From Glutamicibacter creatinolyticus (GTDB lineage Bacteria; Actinomycetota; Actinomycetes; Actinomycetales; Micrococcaceae): a stretch of DNA of 64,000 nt. The first letter of the stretch is position 1. Each line of letters starts with the position of its first letter. Below are positions 25,024 to 33,548 of the stretch, piece by piece. The notes beneath the pieces are model-generated. The model worked only from the letters and a program-made list of their open reading frames with translations. It was not told the origin of the DNA and did not search any database. The translations under genes were made by a program, and so were the position numbers. Location of the stretch: assembly GCF_006094275.1 (NCBI RefSeq), contig NZ_CP034412.1:186001-250000 (forward strand). The letters run 5' to 3'.

Positions 25024-26331
25024 TTATTCGCCCTGCGGGGCCACTGGTTCCGGGGCGCCCTCGTCCAGCGGGTGGGCGATTTCGTCCCGCCAGAAGCGGC
25101 CGCACCACCAGGCGATGACGGCAAAGACCGGGGAGGCCAGGCCCGCGAAGATGAAGATCTCCCGCGGCGCAACGAGCTGGCTCAGCGGTCCGGTGACGGC
25201 CATAGAGACCGGCATCAGGGCCAGGGAGACGAAGAAGTCCAGGCTGGAAATCCTGCCGAGCAGGTGCGCCGGCACCCGCCGCTGCAGCAGCGTGCCCCAG
25301 GTGACCTGCCCAATCCCGTCGGTCAGCCCCACGATGAACAGCAGGATCACCAGACACCACAGGGCCGGGACGAAGCCCACGGCAACCAGCGGCAGGGAGC
25401 CAAAACCCCAGCAGGCCATCATGATGCTCAGGTAGCGCCGGGGCATGCGCAGCGTGGCGGTGGCCATTGACCCCAGGGCGCAGCCCACGCCGTAGGCGGC
25501 CAGTGCGGAGGCGAAGTCCGTCGCGTCCCCGCCCAGCCGGTCGCTGACCTCGAAGGGCAGCAGTACTTCGAAGGGCCCAATAAACGTGAAGACCGCAACC
25601 ACCGCGAACAGCAGGGTCCAGCGCAGCCACGGGGTGCCCACCGTGTAGCCCACGCCCTCCCGCAGCTGGTGGATGATGCCACCCCCGGCCTGCTGCCCGC
25701 TGCCACCGGCGGGCCGGTCATAGGCCGGGGCATGGGAAATGCGGCGCAGGGTCAGCAGGGCCGCCACGTGGGTTACCGAAATCCCGGCAATCGCGTGGGC
25801 GGGGGAAACCGAGGCCACCAGCACCCCGGCCGCCAACGGACCCAACGCGGTCTGCACCACCGGGCGCACCGTGCCCTCGATGCCGTTGGCCGCCAGCAGC
25901 TCGGCGGCCGGCAGCATTCGCGGCAGCAGTGCCGAATAGGCCGGATAGAAGAACGCGGCCCCGGCCCCGGAGAGGAACCCGGCCAGCACCAGGTGCCACA
26001 GCTGCAGGCTGTGGGTCAGGGCCAGCGCCGCCGTGGCGCTCATCACCAGCAGTGAGGCGGTTTCCACCAGCAGCAGGATCTTGCGGCAGGAGTACCTGTC
26101 GGCAGCGATCCCGCCCAGCAGCACCAGGCCAATCAGGCCGAGCGAGGTGGCCGTGGCGACGCTGGAGAGCTGCACCGGACCGCCGCCGAGCTGGCGCACC
26201 TGGTAGACCATGGCCACCGCCCACATGCCGTGGGCCAGGGTGGAGAGCACCAGGGCGCACGCCAACACGGTGTAGTCGCGGCGCGCGAAGGGCCGCAGCA
26301 GGCGGATCGCGGCGAATGGCTTGGCGCCCAT
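25024..26331 (-). CDS. MFS transporter, drug-efflux type
   Basis: A 435-aa membrane protein with 12 predicted helices and the MFS loop motif GGIAADRYSCRK between helices 2 and 3. The overall pattern (EGTVRPVVQTALGPLAAGVLV, FYPAYSALLPRML) matches the EntS/macrolide-efflux-like MFS_3 group. It probably exports a drug or siderophore. There is no adjacent regulator, but the upstream region has several ATTTGTC repeats. Its stop lies just past the fruR promoter region on the same strand. Confidence 0.85.
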   Translation of the reverse strand: MGAKPFAAIRLLRPFARRDYTVLACALVLSTLAHGMWAVAMVYQVRQLGGGPVQLSSVATATSLGLIGLVLLGGIAADRYSCRKILLLVETASLLVMSATAALALTHSLQLWHLVLAGFLSGAGAAFFYPAYSALLPRMLPAAELLAANGIEGTVRPVVQTALGPLAAGVLVASVSPAHAIAGISVTHVAALLTLRRISHAPAYDRPAGGSGQQAGGGIIHQLREGVGYTVGTPWLRWTLLFAVVAVFTFIGPFEVLLPFEVSDRLGGDATDFASALAAYGVGCALGSMATATLRMPRRYLSIMMACWGFGSLPLVAVGFVPALWCLVILLFIVGLTDGIGQVTWGTLLQRRVPAHLLGRISSLDFFVSLALMPVSMAVTGPLSQLVAPREIFIFAGLASPVFAVIAWWCGRFWRDEIAHPLDEGAPEPVAPQGE

Positions 26332-26349
26332 GGCGCACTCCTCGGGTCG

Positions 26350-26391
26350 GTGATTTGTCTATCGTCACCGACCCGATTGATATTTGTCAAT
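26350..26391. promoter_or_regulatory. Repeat-rich operator region of the MFS gene
   Basis: Contains GGTGA...TCACC (26349-26369), the palindrome ATTGA-N6-TCAAT (26376-26391) and the direct repeat ATTTGTC at 26353 and 26382. A related ATTTGCC follows at 26395. On the minus strand the palindrome also supplies a TTGACA -35-like element. Confidence 0.4.
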
Positions 26392-26462
26392 CACTATTTG
26401 CCGGGTCCGCCGCCCCGCCGGGCCGGCAGCCTGCGGCCGTGGCGGGGGGCAGCGGGCAAGCG

Positions 26463-26957
26463 CTAGGCCAGCAGCTGGCGTTTGGAGGAGATCACCCCGG
26501 TGTTGAACCCGGCCAGGCGCAGCCCGCCGTGGAAGCGGGCGTGTTCGATTTTCACGCAGCGGTCCATGACCACATTCAGCCCCGCGGCCTCGGCGCGCTC
26601 GGCCACCTCCTCGTGCCAGGAACCCAGCTGCAGCCACAGGGTCTTGGCCCCCACGGCCAGGGCCTCGTCCAGCACCCCGGGCAGGTCATCATGCTTGCGG
26701 AAGACCTCGACCAGGTCGGGGGTCTCGGGCAGGTCCGCCAGCGACTTGTAGACCGGTTGGCCCAGGATCTCGTCCACCACCGGGTTGATGAAGTACACCC
26801 GGTAGTTTGAGGAGGACAGCAGGTAGGTGGCCACGAAGTAGCTGGCCCGCGAGGGCTTGTTCGAGGCCCCCACGATCGCGATCGAGGTGGTCTCGCGCAG
26901 GATCTGGAGGCGCTGCGCGGCGCTGGGGCCCTGCCAGGTGCGTAGTGCGGTGCTCAT
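26463..26957 (-). CDS. CoA-binding domain protein (YccU-like)
   Basis: 164 aa with a Rossmann-type CoA_binding_2 domain: TSIAIVGASNKPSRASY near residue 25 is the nucleotide-binding loop, with VYFINPVV and AKTLWLQLGSWHEEV later. Its ATG overlaps the metY stop (TAATG), so it is co-translated with metY behind the SAM riboswitch. The ligand and function in this family are not settled. A second member of the same family lies at 57659, again after a SAM-controlled operon. Confidence 0.85.
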   Translation of the reverse strand: MSTALRTWQGPSAAQRLQILRETTSIAIVGASNKPSRASYFVATYLLSSSNYRVYFINPVVDEILGQPVYKSLADLPETPDLVEVFRKHDDLPGVLDEALAVGAKTLWLQLGSWHEEVAERAEAAGLNVVMDRCVKIEHARFHGGLRLAGFNTGVISSKRQLLA

Positions 26958-28321
26958 TAGTTCGCTCCCTTCCCGGCCGGCACGGCGCAGGCCGCCGCGT
27001 CATAGGACGGCATCTCGAATTGGTGCTCCGGCTCCGGCTGCTGGGCGGCGCTCAGTGCCTGGTCCAGGTCCCAGATGATGTCCTCGACATCCTCCAGGCC
27101 CACCGACAGGCGGATCAGGTCCTGCGGCACCCCGGCCGCCTGCAGCTGCTCCTCGCTCAGCTGCTGGTGGGTGGTGGACCCCGGGTGCAGCACCAGGGTG
27201 CGTGCATCACCGATGTTCGCCAGGTGGCTGGCCAGCTGCAGGGCCTGGATGAACTTGGCCCCGGCCTGCCGGCCGCCCTTGATTCCGAAGCTGAAGACCG
27301 AACCCACACCCAGCGGCAGCAGCTTGCGCGCCTGCTCGTGCTGGGGATGGGAGGCCAGGCCCGCATAGTTCACGTAGCTGACCCGGTCATCGGCCTCCAG
27401 CCACTGGGCGACCTGCTGGGCGTTGGCCAGGTGCGCGTCCATCCGCTGGGCCAGGGTCTCCACGCCCTGCAGCAGCTGGAACGCGGACTGGGCCGGCAGG
27501 GAGGGGCCGAAATCGCGCAGCTGCTCACTGCGCAGCTTGGTCAAAAACCCGTACTCCCCGAAGTTGCCCCACCAGGAGACGTTCCCATAGCTGGGTACCG
27601 GCTCGGTCATGGTGGGGAACTTCCCGTTGCCCCAGTTGAAGGTGCCCGATTCGATGACCACCCCGCCCAGGGTGGTGCCGTGACCGCCGATGAACTTGGT
27701 CGCCGAATGGATCACGATGTCCGCGCCGTGCTCGATCGGACGCAACAGGTAGGGCGGGGTCAGCGTCGAATCGACCACCAGCGGAATGTCGTGGCGGTGC
27801 GCCACCGCGGCCAGCCCGGCCAGGTCGGCAATGTCCCCGGAGGGGTTGGCAACCACCTCGGTGTACACCGCCTTGGTGTTCGACCCGATCGCGGCCTCGA
27901 AATCGGCCGGGTCGTTGGAGTCGATGAAGGTGGTCTGAATGCCAAAGCGGCGCAGTGAGACATCCAGCTGGGTGATGGTCCCGCCGTAGAGCTTCGCAGA
28001 GGCGACAATGTGGTCCCCGGCCTGGGCCAGCGCGGCAAAGGTGATGAACTCCGCCGCCATGCCCGAACCGGTGGCCACCGCGCCGATCCCGCCCTCCAGG
28101 GAGGCCATGCGCTCCTCGAAGGCGGCCACGGTCGGGTTGCCGATGCGGGAGTAGATGTTCCCGTACTTCTGCAGCGCAAACAGGTTCGCCGCGTCATCGG
28201 TGTCCTTGAATACGAAGGACGTGCTTTGGTAGATCGGCACCGCGCGGGCGCCGTGTTCGGCATCGGGGGTTCCGCCGGCGTGCAGGGCACGGGTGCGGAA
28301 TCCAAACTTGTGGTCGGCCAT
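26957..28321 (-). CDS. metY: O-acetylhomoserine/O-acetylserine sulfhydrylase
   Basis: A 454-aa PLP enzyme of the Cys/Met metabolism family that makes homocysteine (or cysteine) from the O-acetylated amino acid and sulfide. The cofactor lysine is K209 in HSATKFIGGHG; other marks are YSRIGNPTVAAFEERMASLEGG. AAGGAG precedes ATG 28321. A longer start at 28405 would enter the leader and is rejected. A SAM-I type riboswitch lies 126 bp upstream, so expression should fall when SAM is abundant. Confidence 0.94.
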   Translation of the reverse strand: MADHKFGFRTRALHAGGTPDAEHGARAVPIYQSTSFVFKDTDDAANLFALQKYGNIYSRIGNPTVAAFEERMASLEGGIGAVATGSGMAAEFITFAALAQAGDHIVASAKLYGGTITQLDVSLRRFGIQTTFIDSNDPADFEAAIGSNTKAVYTEVVANPSGDIADLAGLAAVAHRHDIPLVVDSTLTPPYLLRPIEHGADIVIHSATKFIGGHGTTLGGVVIESGTFNWGNGKFPTMTEPVPSYGNVSWWGNFGEYGFLTKLRSEQLRDFGPSLPAQSAFQLLQGVETLAQRMDAHLANAQQVAQWLEADDRVSYVNYAGLASHPQHEQARKLLPLGVGSVFSFGIKGGRQAGAKFIQALQLASHLANIGDARTLVLHPGSTTHQQLSEEQLQAAGVPQDLIRLSVGLEDVEDIIWDLDQALSAAQQPEPEHQFEMPSYDAAACAVPAGKGAN

Positions 28322-28408
28322 GGTGGCGTGACTCCTTATCGGCTCGTCTTCCGGCCCACCGCGGCATTGGCCGGGAGGGCCATCAAGGCAATATCCCGGA
28401 ATCAATGT

Positions 28409-28444
28409 CTGTCTTCACTGCACTGGCCCTATGGCCGAAGACAG
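28409..28444 (-). promoter_or_regulatory. Hairpin following the metY S-box (expression platform)
   Basis: Read on the minus strand, CTGTCTTC pairs with GAAGACAG, with an inner GGCC/GGCC pairing, starting two bases after the aptamer P1 helix. It has no T-run. Its position suggests it is part of the switch between aptamer and metY. Confidence 0.5.
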
Positions 28445-28446
28445 CT

Positions 28447-28535
28447 CCATCGTTTCTGGCGGTAGCACCGTATCCACCGGCTGTGGCAGGTTGCTGCGGC
28501 GTCATCGAACCAGATCTCTCGGCCGCTCGGGATGG
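28447..28535 (-). ncRNA. SAM-I (S-box) riboswitch, metY leader
   Basis: On the minus strand the element runs CCATC...GAGCGGCCGAGAGATCTGG, then GACGCCGCAGCAACC, later GGTGCTACCGCCAG and a closing GATGG. CCATC/GATGG form helix P1. The core and the conserved GCAACC and GGTGCTA segments match the S-box family; related SAM-IV RNAs share part of the core and cannot be fully excluded. It senses S-adenosylmethionine and faces metY. Confidence 0.9.
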
Positions 28536-28675
28536 TTACCCCCAGTGTCTCAACATGTGTGAATGTGACCCAAGTTGTGCGTCGAAAGATTGCGCGGCGC
28601 GTCACAGGCCCCATCCGGCCATCCGCACCCTGGGGGATTCAGCGCCACCGGCAGTACTGGCTAGACTCAAGAAGT

Positions 28676-29245
28676 ATGAATGGTGCACTGGCTTTGGTTC
28701 GACACGGACAAACCGACTGGAACCTGGCAGGCAGGCTGCAGGGGCAGACGGACATCCCGCTCAACGCGACCGGGCGGGAACAGGCGCGCGCGGTCGGCGC
28801 CCGGCTGGCCGATGAGGGCTGGGATGTGGTCCTGGCCTCCCCGCTGGGCCGCGCCCAGGAAAGCGCGCAGATCATTGCCAAGACCCTTGGGGCCCGCACC
28901 GGCCCGCCGGTACCGGAACTGGTGGAGCGCGGATTCGGGCCACTGGAGGGGCAGTGCCGCTCGGAGCTGGATGAGGACCTGGTGCAGGAGCTGATGGAGC
29001 AGGCCGAACCGCGTTCGGCCGTGCTGCGCCGGGCAGTGCCGGCCCTGCTCCAGCTGGCCGCCACCCATCCCCAGCGGCGCATCCTGTGTGTCAGCCACGG
29101 GGCGACCATGCGCATCATCCGCGATACCCTGCTCGGACGCCGCCTGCCCCAGGGCGTGGAGAACGGGGAAGTGGTGCCCCTGGACCTGGGCGAACTGCGC
29201 GAACTGGAACTGGCCCTGCGCGACGGTGACCCGGTCGTGGTCTAG
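28676..29245 (+). CDS. Histidine phosphatase family protein
   Basis: 189 aa, phosphoglycerate-mutase-like fold. The catalytic histidine lies in LVRHGQTDWN at the N-terminus, with ASPLGRAQESAQI and the second histidine in CVSHGATMRI. Substrate cannot be predicted; relatives act on small phosphoesters. It stands alone, divergent from metY. Confidence 0.9.
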   Translation: MNGALALVRHGQTDWNLAGRLQGQTDIPLNATGREQARAVGARLADEGWDVVLASPLGRAQESAQIIAKTLGARTGPPVPELVERGFGPLEGQCRSELDEDLVQELMEQAEPRSAVLRRAVPALLQLAATHPQRRILCVSHGATMRIIRDTLLGRRLPQGVENGEVVPLDLGELRELELALRDGDPVVV

Positions 29246-29358
29246 AAACAGGGCCGGCCCCCACCGCCCGGTGGGTGGTCGCAGGAAATCCGGCCAAAGA
29301 CCTCACGAAAAGCTGTCCCGCCACGTTTACATGGTGAGAGCCAATCACCAGGAGCACC

Positions 29359-29856
29359 ATGAAGCAGCCATTCGAACAGATCGTGCAGGCCCACGGACTG
29401 AGCGTGTTGCGCGTGTGCCGCTCCCTGCTGGATGAACACCGCGCCAAGGACGCCTGGTCGGAAACCTTCCTGGCCGCCCTGCGGGCCTACCCGCAACTGG
29501 ATCCGGAGGCCAACGTCCAGGCTTGGCTGGTGCGCATCGCCCACCGCAAGGCCATCGATGAGCTGCGCCGCCACCGCGGCGAGGATCTGGAAACCGACCC
29601 CGCCGCACACGCCCCCTCGACGGAGGCCGGGCCAGAAGGCCGGGCCGAAAACCTGGAGCTGTGGCAGCTGGTCAAGCAGTTGCCGGAAAAACAACGCTTG
29701 GTCGTTGCGTACCGCTATTTGGGTGGATTGGACTACCGGCAGATCTCCCAGATTCTTTCCGGAACCCCGGAAGCAGCGCGGCGCGCCGCCGCCGACGGGA
29801 TCAGCAATCTGCGACGCCGAATGGACGCCGGATCAGCAACTGGAGGAAAACCATGA
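29359..29856 (+). CDS. ECF-type RNA polymerase sigma factor
   Basis: 165 aa. Region 2 spans ~8-78 (including AKDAWSETFLAALRAYP and IAHRKAIDELRR) and region 4 ~98-155 (LPEKQRLVVAYRYLGGLDYRQISQILSGT). CAGGAG is seven bases before the ATG. No anti-sigma gene follows; instead its stop overlaps the start of an alkylguanine-DNA methyltransferase (ATGA), which suggests a role in the response to DNA alkylation. Confidence 0.88.
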   Translation: MKQPFEQIVQAHGLSVLRVCRSLLDEHRAKDAWSETFLAALRAYPQLDPEANVQAWLVRIAHRKAIDELRRHRGEDLETDPAAHAPSTEAGPEGRAENLELWQLVKQLPEKQRLVVAYRYLGGLDYRQISQILSGTPEAARRAAADGISNLRRRMDAGSATGGKP

Positions 29857-30494
29857 GTCAGCTTGATGGCACCGCCCCGCTCAACACCCCGCCGACCGAG
29901 GTTGAGCAGCGCCTCCTGGCCAGCCTGCACGACCGGCTGGAGCAGGCCGCCCACCGGGAGCACCTTACCGACGCGGTGTACCGGATCGTGCAGTCGCCCC
30001 TGGGCCCCCTGTTGGTGGCCGCCACGGAGGTAGGGCTGGTGCGGGTGGCCTTCGCCTCCGAGGAGCACGAGCGCGTGCTGGAACAGCTCAGCGAAAGCCT
30101 GGGCGCCCGGATCCTGCGCTCGCCGGGCGCATTGGACACCGCGGCCCGGCAGCTGGAGGAGTACTTCAGCGGCCACCGCACCAGCTTCACCCTGCCGCTG
30201 GATCTGCGGCTCTCCACCGAATTCCGGCGCCGGGTCCAGCTGGAACTGGGCCACATCGGTTACGGACACACCCTGAGCTACCGGCAAATGGCCGAACGCA
30301 TCGGAAAGCCTGCGGCCGTACGGGCCGTGGGGTCGGCCTGCGCCACCAACCCGCTGCCCATTGTGCTGCCCTGCCACCGGGTGCTGCGTACCGATGGTTC
30401 GCTGGGCGGCTACCTGGGCGGGCTGCAGGCCAAGCGGATCCTGCTGCAGCTGGAAAACCCGAACGGCGCGCGGCAACCCTCCACCCTGTTCTAG
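29853..30494 (+). CDS. ogt: Methylated-DNA-[protein]-cysteine S-methyltransferase
   Basis: 213 aa. The protein removes O6-alkyl groups from guanine onto its own cysteine, C174 in the PCHRV motif. VRAVGSACATNPLPIVLPCHRV is the complete active-site region and YGHTLSYRQMAERIG the DNA-binding helix. It carries an N-terminal extension of ~40 residues, helical and Glu/Arg-rich, ahead of the usual domain. Translation is coupled to the sigma-factor gene and TGGAGGAA precedes the ATG. Confidence 0.92.
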   Translation: MSQLDGTAPLNTPPTEVEQRLLASLHDRLEQAAHREHLTDAVYRIVQSPLGPLLVAATEVGLVRVAFASEEHERVLEQLSESLGARILRSPGALDTAARQLEEYFSGHRTSFTLPLDLRLSTEFRRRVQLELGHIGYGHTLSYRQMAERIGKPAAVRAVGSACATNPLPIVLPCHRVLRTDGSLGGYLGGLQAKRILLQLENPNGARQPSTLF

Positions 30495-30696
30495 CTCCCC
30501 ATGCGACGCCCGGGGTGCCGGCGCTTGCGTGGGAGGACGACCGCCGATTCCACGTGAAACAACCTTGAGAGGCTGATAGCATCACCGACGTGGTGTGATA
30601 GAGGTTTGTCGCCACTACGAGAGAATATTCGACAAACGATTTCGTTTGCCATCCGACCCTGTTGTCCTCCCGCCAGGGTCGGGAGTGCGGACCGGA

Positions 30697-32091
30697 TCAG
30701 GCATCGATGACCAGGTCCGTGCTCGCGGTGGAGCAACAGGGCAGGAATTTTCCGGCTTCGATTTCCCGGGCCCGGATCCCGCCCTGGTGGTTCATGTCCA
30801 CCTCACCGGAGAGCTTGATGACCTTGCAGGAGCCGCACATGCCCTCCTGGCAGTTGGCCCCGATGCGCACCCCGGCCTGTTTGGCGACCGGCAGAATCCG
30901 CTGGTCGGGGTCGATGCGCACCTTCAGGCCGGACTTGAGGAAGGACATGGTCAAACTGCCTTCCCCGACGGTGGCAACCTCCTGGGGGTCCATGGGCGGT
31001 GTGCCGCCAAGGTCCGGTGGCGGCCCGGGCACCGCATCCGATGCGGAACCACGCCCGCCCTCCTCCGTGGGCAGGGCACCGGGCGGGTTTCCCGGCGGCG
31101 TGGCTGGCGCCGGGTCGTACAGGCCTAGGTTCTGCTGTTCGAATTGGGATTCGGGTGCCTCGGCCATTTCCCCGGCCAGGTCCTCGGCATATGCCAACTC
31201 CTGCTGGTATTCCAGGCGGGTCTGCCGGCCCCCCGAGAAGAACTCCATGTGGATGGAGGTGTCGTCAACCCCCACCTCCAGCAGCAATTGGGCCGCGTTG
31301 TTCAGGTACCCCTCTGGGCCGCACGCATAGACGTGGCGGCCGTTCGCGTCCGGGGCCACCTGCTCAATCATGTGGCAGGTCAGTCGTCCCAGCATCCATT
31401 CCCAGTCCCCGGGCACGGAGCGGTCCCCCAGGGAGTAATACACCGTGATGCGTTCATCGACCGCCGCAATGTACTCCAGTTCCTTGGCAAATCCGAACCC
31501 GCCGGGTTCGGCTCCGTGGTACAGCACCACGACGTCGGCCTGGCCGGGCAGGGCGTGGATGGTGCGCACCATGGAGATGATCGGGGTGATGCCCGCCCCG
31601 GCGGCCAGGAAGAGAAAGCGCGCGCGGCGCTCGGCGTCGGGCAGGTGGAAGGCGCCAATCGGGCCGAGCATCTCCAGCACGGTGCCCGGGCGCACGTGCC
31701 GGTGCACCCACGGGGAGACCAGACCCTGTTCCTCGCGCTTGACGGTGATGTTAAAGGTCCATGGTTCGGTGGGCGCACTGGAAATCGAATAGTTCCGGTC
31801 GACCGGTTCCTGGCCTTCCCCGTGAACGGGAAAGGCGATGTTCAGGTACTGGCCGGAGCGGAACGCCAGCGGGGCCCCGTCGGTACGGCGGAAGACGAAG
31901 GTCATCATGCCCCCGGCCTCGGGGATCGTTTCCACGCATTCGGCGCTGAATTCCTGCGGGTGCCAGGGGCCCAGGGCGCGGGCGGCACCGGCTGCCCGGT
32001 TCGTGGCCCGCAGCACCCGGTTCCAGGGCATCTCCAGACCGCGGATGCGCTGGATGCCGGAGGCACGGATGCTCGTGGTGGTGACCGTCAT
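30697..32091 (-). CDS. gbcB: Rieske oxygenase reductase (GbcB-like)
   Basis: 464 aa. It transfers electrons from NAD(P)H through FAD and a 2Fe-2S centre to the oxygenase encoded just upstream. The FAD domain has RNYSISS, the NAD domain GAGITPIISM and CGPEGYLNNAAQLL, and the C-terminal plant-type ferredoxin has CQEGMCGSCKV with the fourth Cys in FLPCCST. Between reductase and ferredoxin lies an unusual Pro/Gly-rich linker of ~60 residues. ATG 32091 overlaps the gbcA stop (ATGA). The likely substrate partner is glycine betaine monooxygenase, based on context. Confidence 0.88.
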   Translation of the reverse strand: MTVTTTSIRASGIQRIRGLEMPWNRVLRATNRAAGAARALGPWHPQEFSAECVETIPEAGGMMTFVFRRTDGAPLAFRSGQYLNIAFPVHGEGQEPVDRNYSISSAPTEPWTFNITVKREEQGLVSPWVHRHVRPGTVLEMLGPIGAFHLPDAERRARFLFLAAGAGITPIISMVRTIHALPGQADVVVLYHGAEPGGFGFAKELEYIAAVDERITVYYSLGDRSVPGDWEWMLGRLTCHMIEQVAPDANGRHVYACGPEGYLNNAAQLLLEVGVDDTSIHMEFFSGGRQTRLEYQQELAYAEDLAGEMAEAPESQFEQQNLGLYDPAPATPPGNPPGALPTEEGGRGSASDAVPGPPPDLGGTPPMDPQEVATVGEGSLTMSFLKSGLKVRIDPDQRILPVAKQAGVRIGANCQEGMCGSCKVIKLSGEVDMNHQGGIRAREIEAGKFLPCCSTASTDLVIDA

Positions 32092-33392
32092 GCCAGATGC
32101 TCCCGCATCCGCTGCACGTACCAGTTGATGAACGCCTCCACCTGGTACTCGCTTTTCATGTAGGGCCCGGGCTCGTAGGCGGGACTGGCGGCACCGGCCT
32201 GGCACAACTCCACGAAGGCCTTGTCCTGCAGGTTGGTCTGCTTCCAGGTGTGCGTCAGGGACTCCACCTCGTAATCCACCCCGGCCTGCGCGTCGTCGGC
32301 CACCAGCCAAGTGGTGCGCACCAGGGTCTGGTGTTCGTTGATGGGGAAGACCGCAAAGGTGATGACGTGATCACCAAGCAGGTGGAACCAGCTGTTGGGT
32401 TGAATGTGCAGCGAGCAGCGGCCGAGGCGGAAATCTGGGAGGTCGCCGAGCAGTTTCTTGGACAGCCGGCGCCCGGTGGGCGAGAAGGATTCGCCCTGTC
32501 CGTCCAAAGGTTCGCGCGAGACGCGGAACCCGGCCACCCGGGTATCCAACTCCTCGATGACCGCATAGGGCAGCCCATAGCGTCGGCAGCGTTCCTCCAG
32601 TGCGCCCTGCGCCTGTTGGTTCCGGTCCCAGACCTCGACCAGGTGCGGTGGCACCGTGCTCTCATTCAGGCCCCAGGTGGGGAAGAGCGCGCAGGCCAGC
32701 TCCGGGTGGCCGTCGCAGTGGTAGCACTCGCGGTTGTTCTCCATCACCAGTTTCCAGTTGCCCTGTTCAACAATGTTCTGCTGGTAGGCCACCTTGGTGC
32801 GGGACAGGTCATGGGGCGCGAGGTAGGGCTCGAAGACGGCCGCTGCCCGGTCAAAGTCCTCGGGCGGCTCGGGGGACAGGCAGACGAGGATCAGTCCCGC
32901 ATAAACCCTGCTGTGTGCCCGTTTCAGCGCGAAACAGCCCTTGTCGAAATCCACTTCCCCGGGGGCCGAGGCGTGAATCAGCTCCCCGTCCTGGGAGTAG
33001 GTCCAGGAATGGTAGCCGCACACCAGGTTGCCGGTCGAGCCGGAGGCCTCGGTCAGCACCCGCGCGCCGCGGTGTCGGCACACGTTGTGAAGGACGTTGA
33101 TTTGCCCGTCGTCCTTGCGCAGGATGATCAGCGAGCTGGGGCCGAAGTCCACGGTGATGTAGTCCCCGGGCTCCGGGATTTCCGCGACACTGGCGGCGTA
33201 GAGCCACTGGGTGCCGAAGATTCCCTCCATGTCCAGGGCGAAGAGGGTCGGGTCGGTGTAGAACGGCGCATTGAGCGAATACCCCGAGCGGCGCCGGGCG
33301 AAGAGCTGGCGTATTTCCTCCAGCTGCCCGGCGGGCAGGGCAGTGGCAAGGCTGCCGCGGGCCGTGCGCGGCGCATTCATCGAAACAGACAT
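32088..33392 (-). CDS. gbcA: Rieske non-heme iron oxygenase, probable glycine betaine demethylase
   Basis: 434 aa. The Rieske domain ligands are C105, H107, C125 and H128 (CRHRGA and CGYHSW). The catalytic domain shows ENNRECYHCDGHPEL, holding the iron ligands. This layout matches GbcA-type enzymes that oxidatively demethylate glycine betaine to dimethylglycine and formaldehyde. The assignment is strengthened by the adjoining reductase, a formaldehyde dehydrogenase and a BCCT betaine-type transporter. AAGGAA precedes the ATG. Divergent LysR regulator at 33549. Confidence 0.87.
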   Translation of the reverse strand: MSVSMNAPRTARGSLATALPAGQLEEIRQLFARRRSGYSLNAPFYTDPTLFALDMEGIFGTQWLYAASVAEIPEPGDYITVDFGPSSLIILRKDDGQINVLHNVCRHRGARVLTEASGSTGNLVCGYHSWTYSQDGELIHASAPGEVDFDKGCFALKRAHSRVYAGLILVCLSPEPPEDFDRAAAVFEPYLAPHDLSRTKVAYQQNIVEQGNWKLVMENNRECYHCDGHPELACALFPTWGLNESTVPPHLVEVWDRNQQAQGALEERCRRYGLPYAVIEELDTRVAGFRVSREPLDGQGESFSPTGRRLSKKLLGDLPDFRLGRCSLHIQPNSWFHLLGDHVITFAVFPINEHQTLVRTTWLVADDAQAGVDYEVESLTHTWKQTNLQDKAFVELCQAGAASPAYEPGPYMKSEYQVEAFINWYVQRMREHLA

Positions 33393-33548
33393 GGGCGGTT
33401 CCTTGGAAGGGGGGCGGAAGGGGAGCCTGTCAGCGGCCGCGGCGTGGCGGGGACCGCAACGTGAACGGATGTTGTACCGATCACATTAGATGCTGTGAAA
33501 GTGCAATAAAAGCGCAAAAAACTGCCGATCATCGTGCACAATATCCGC

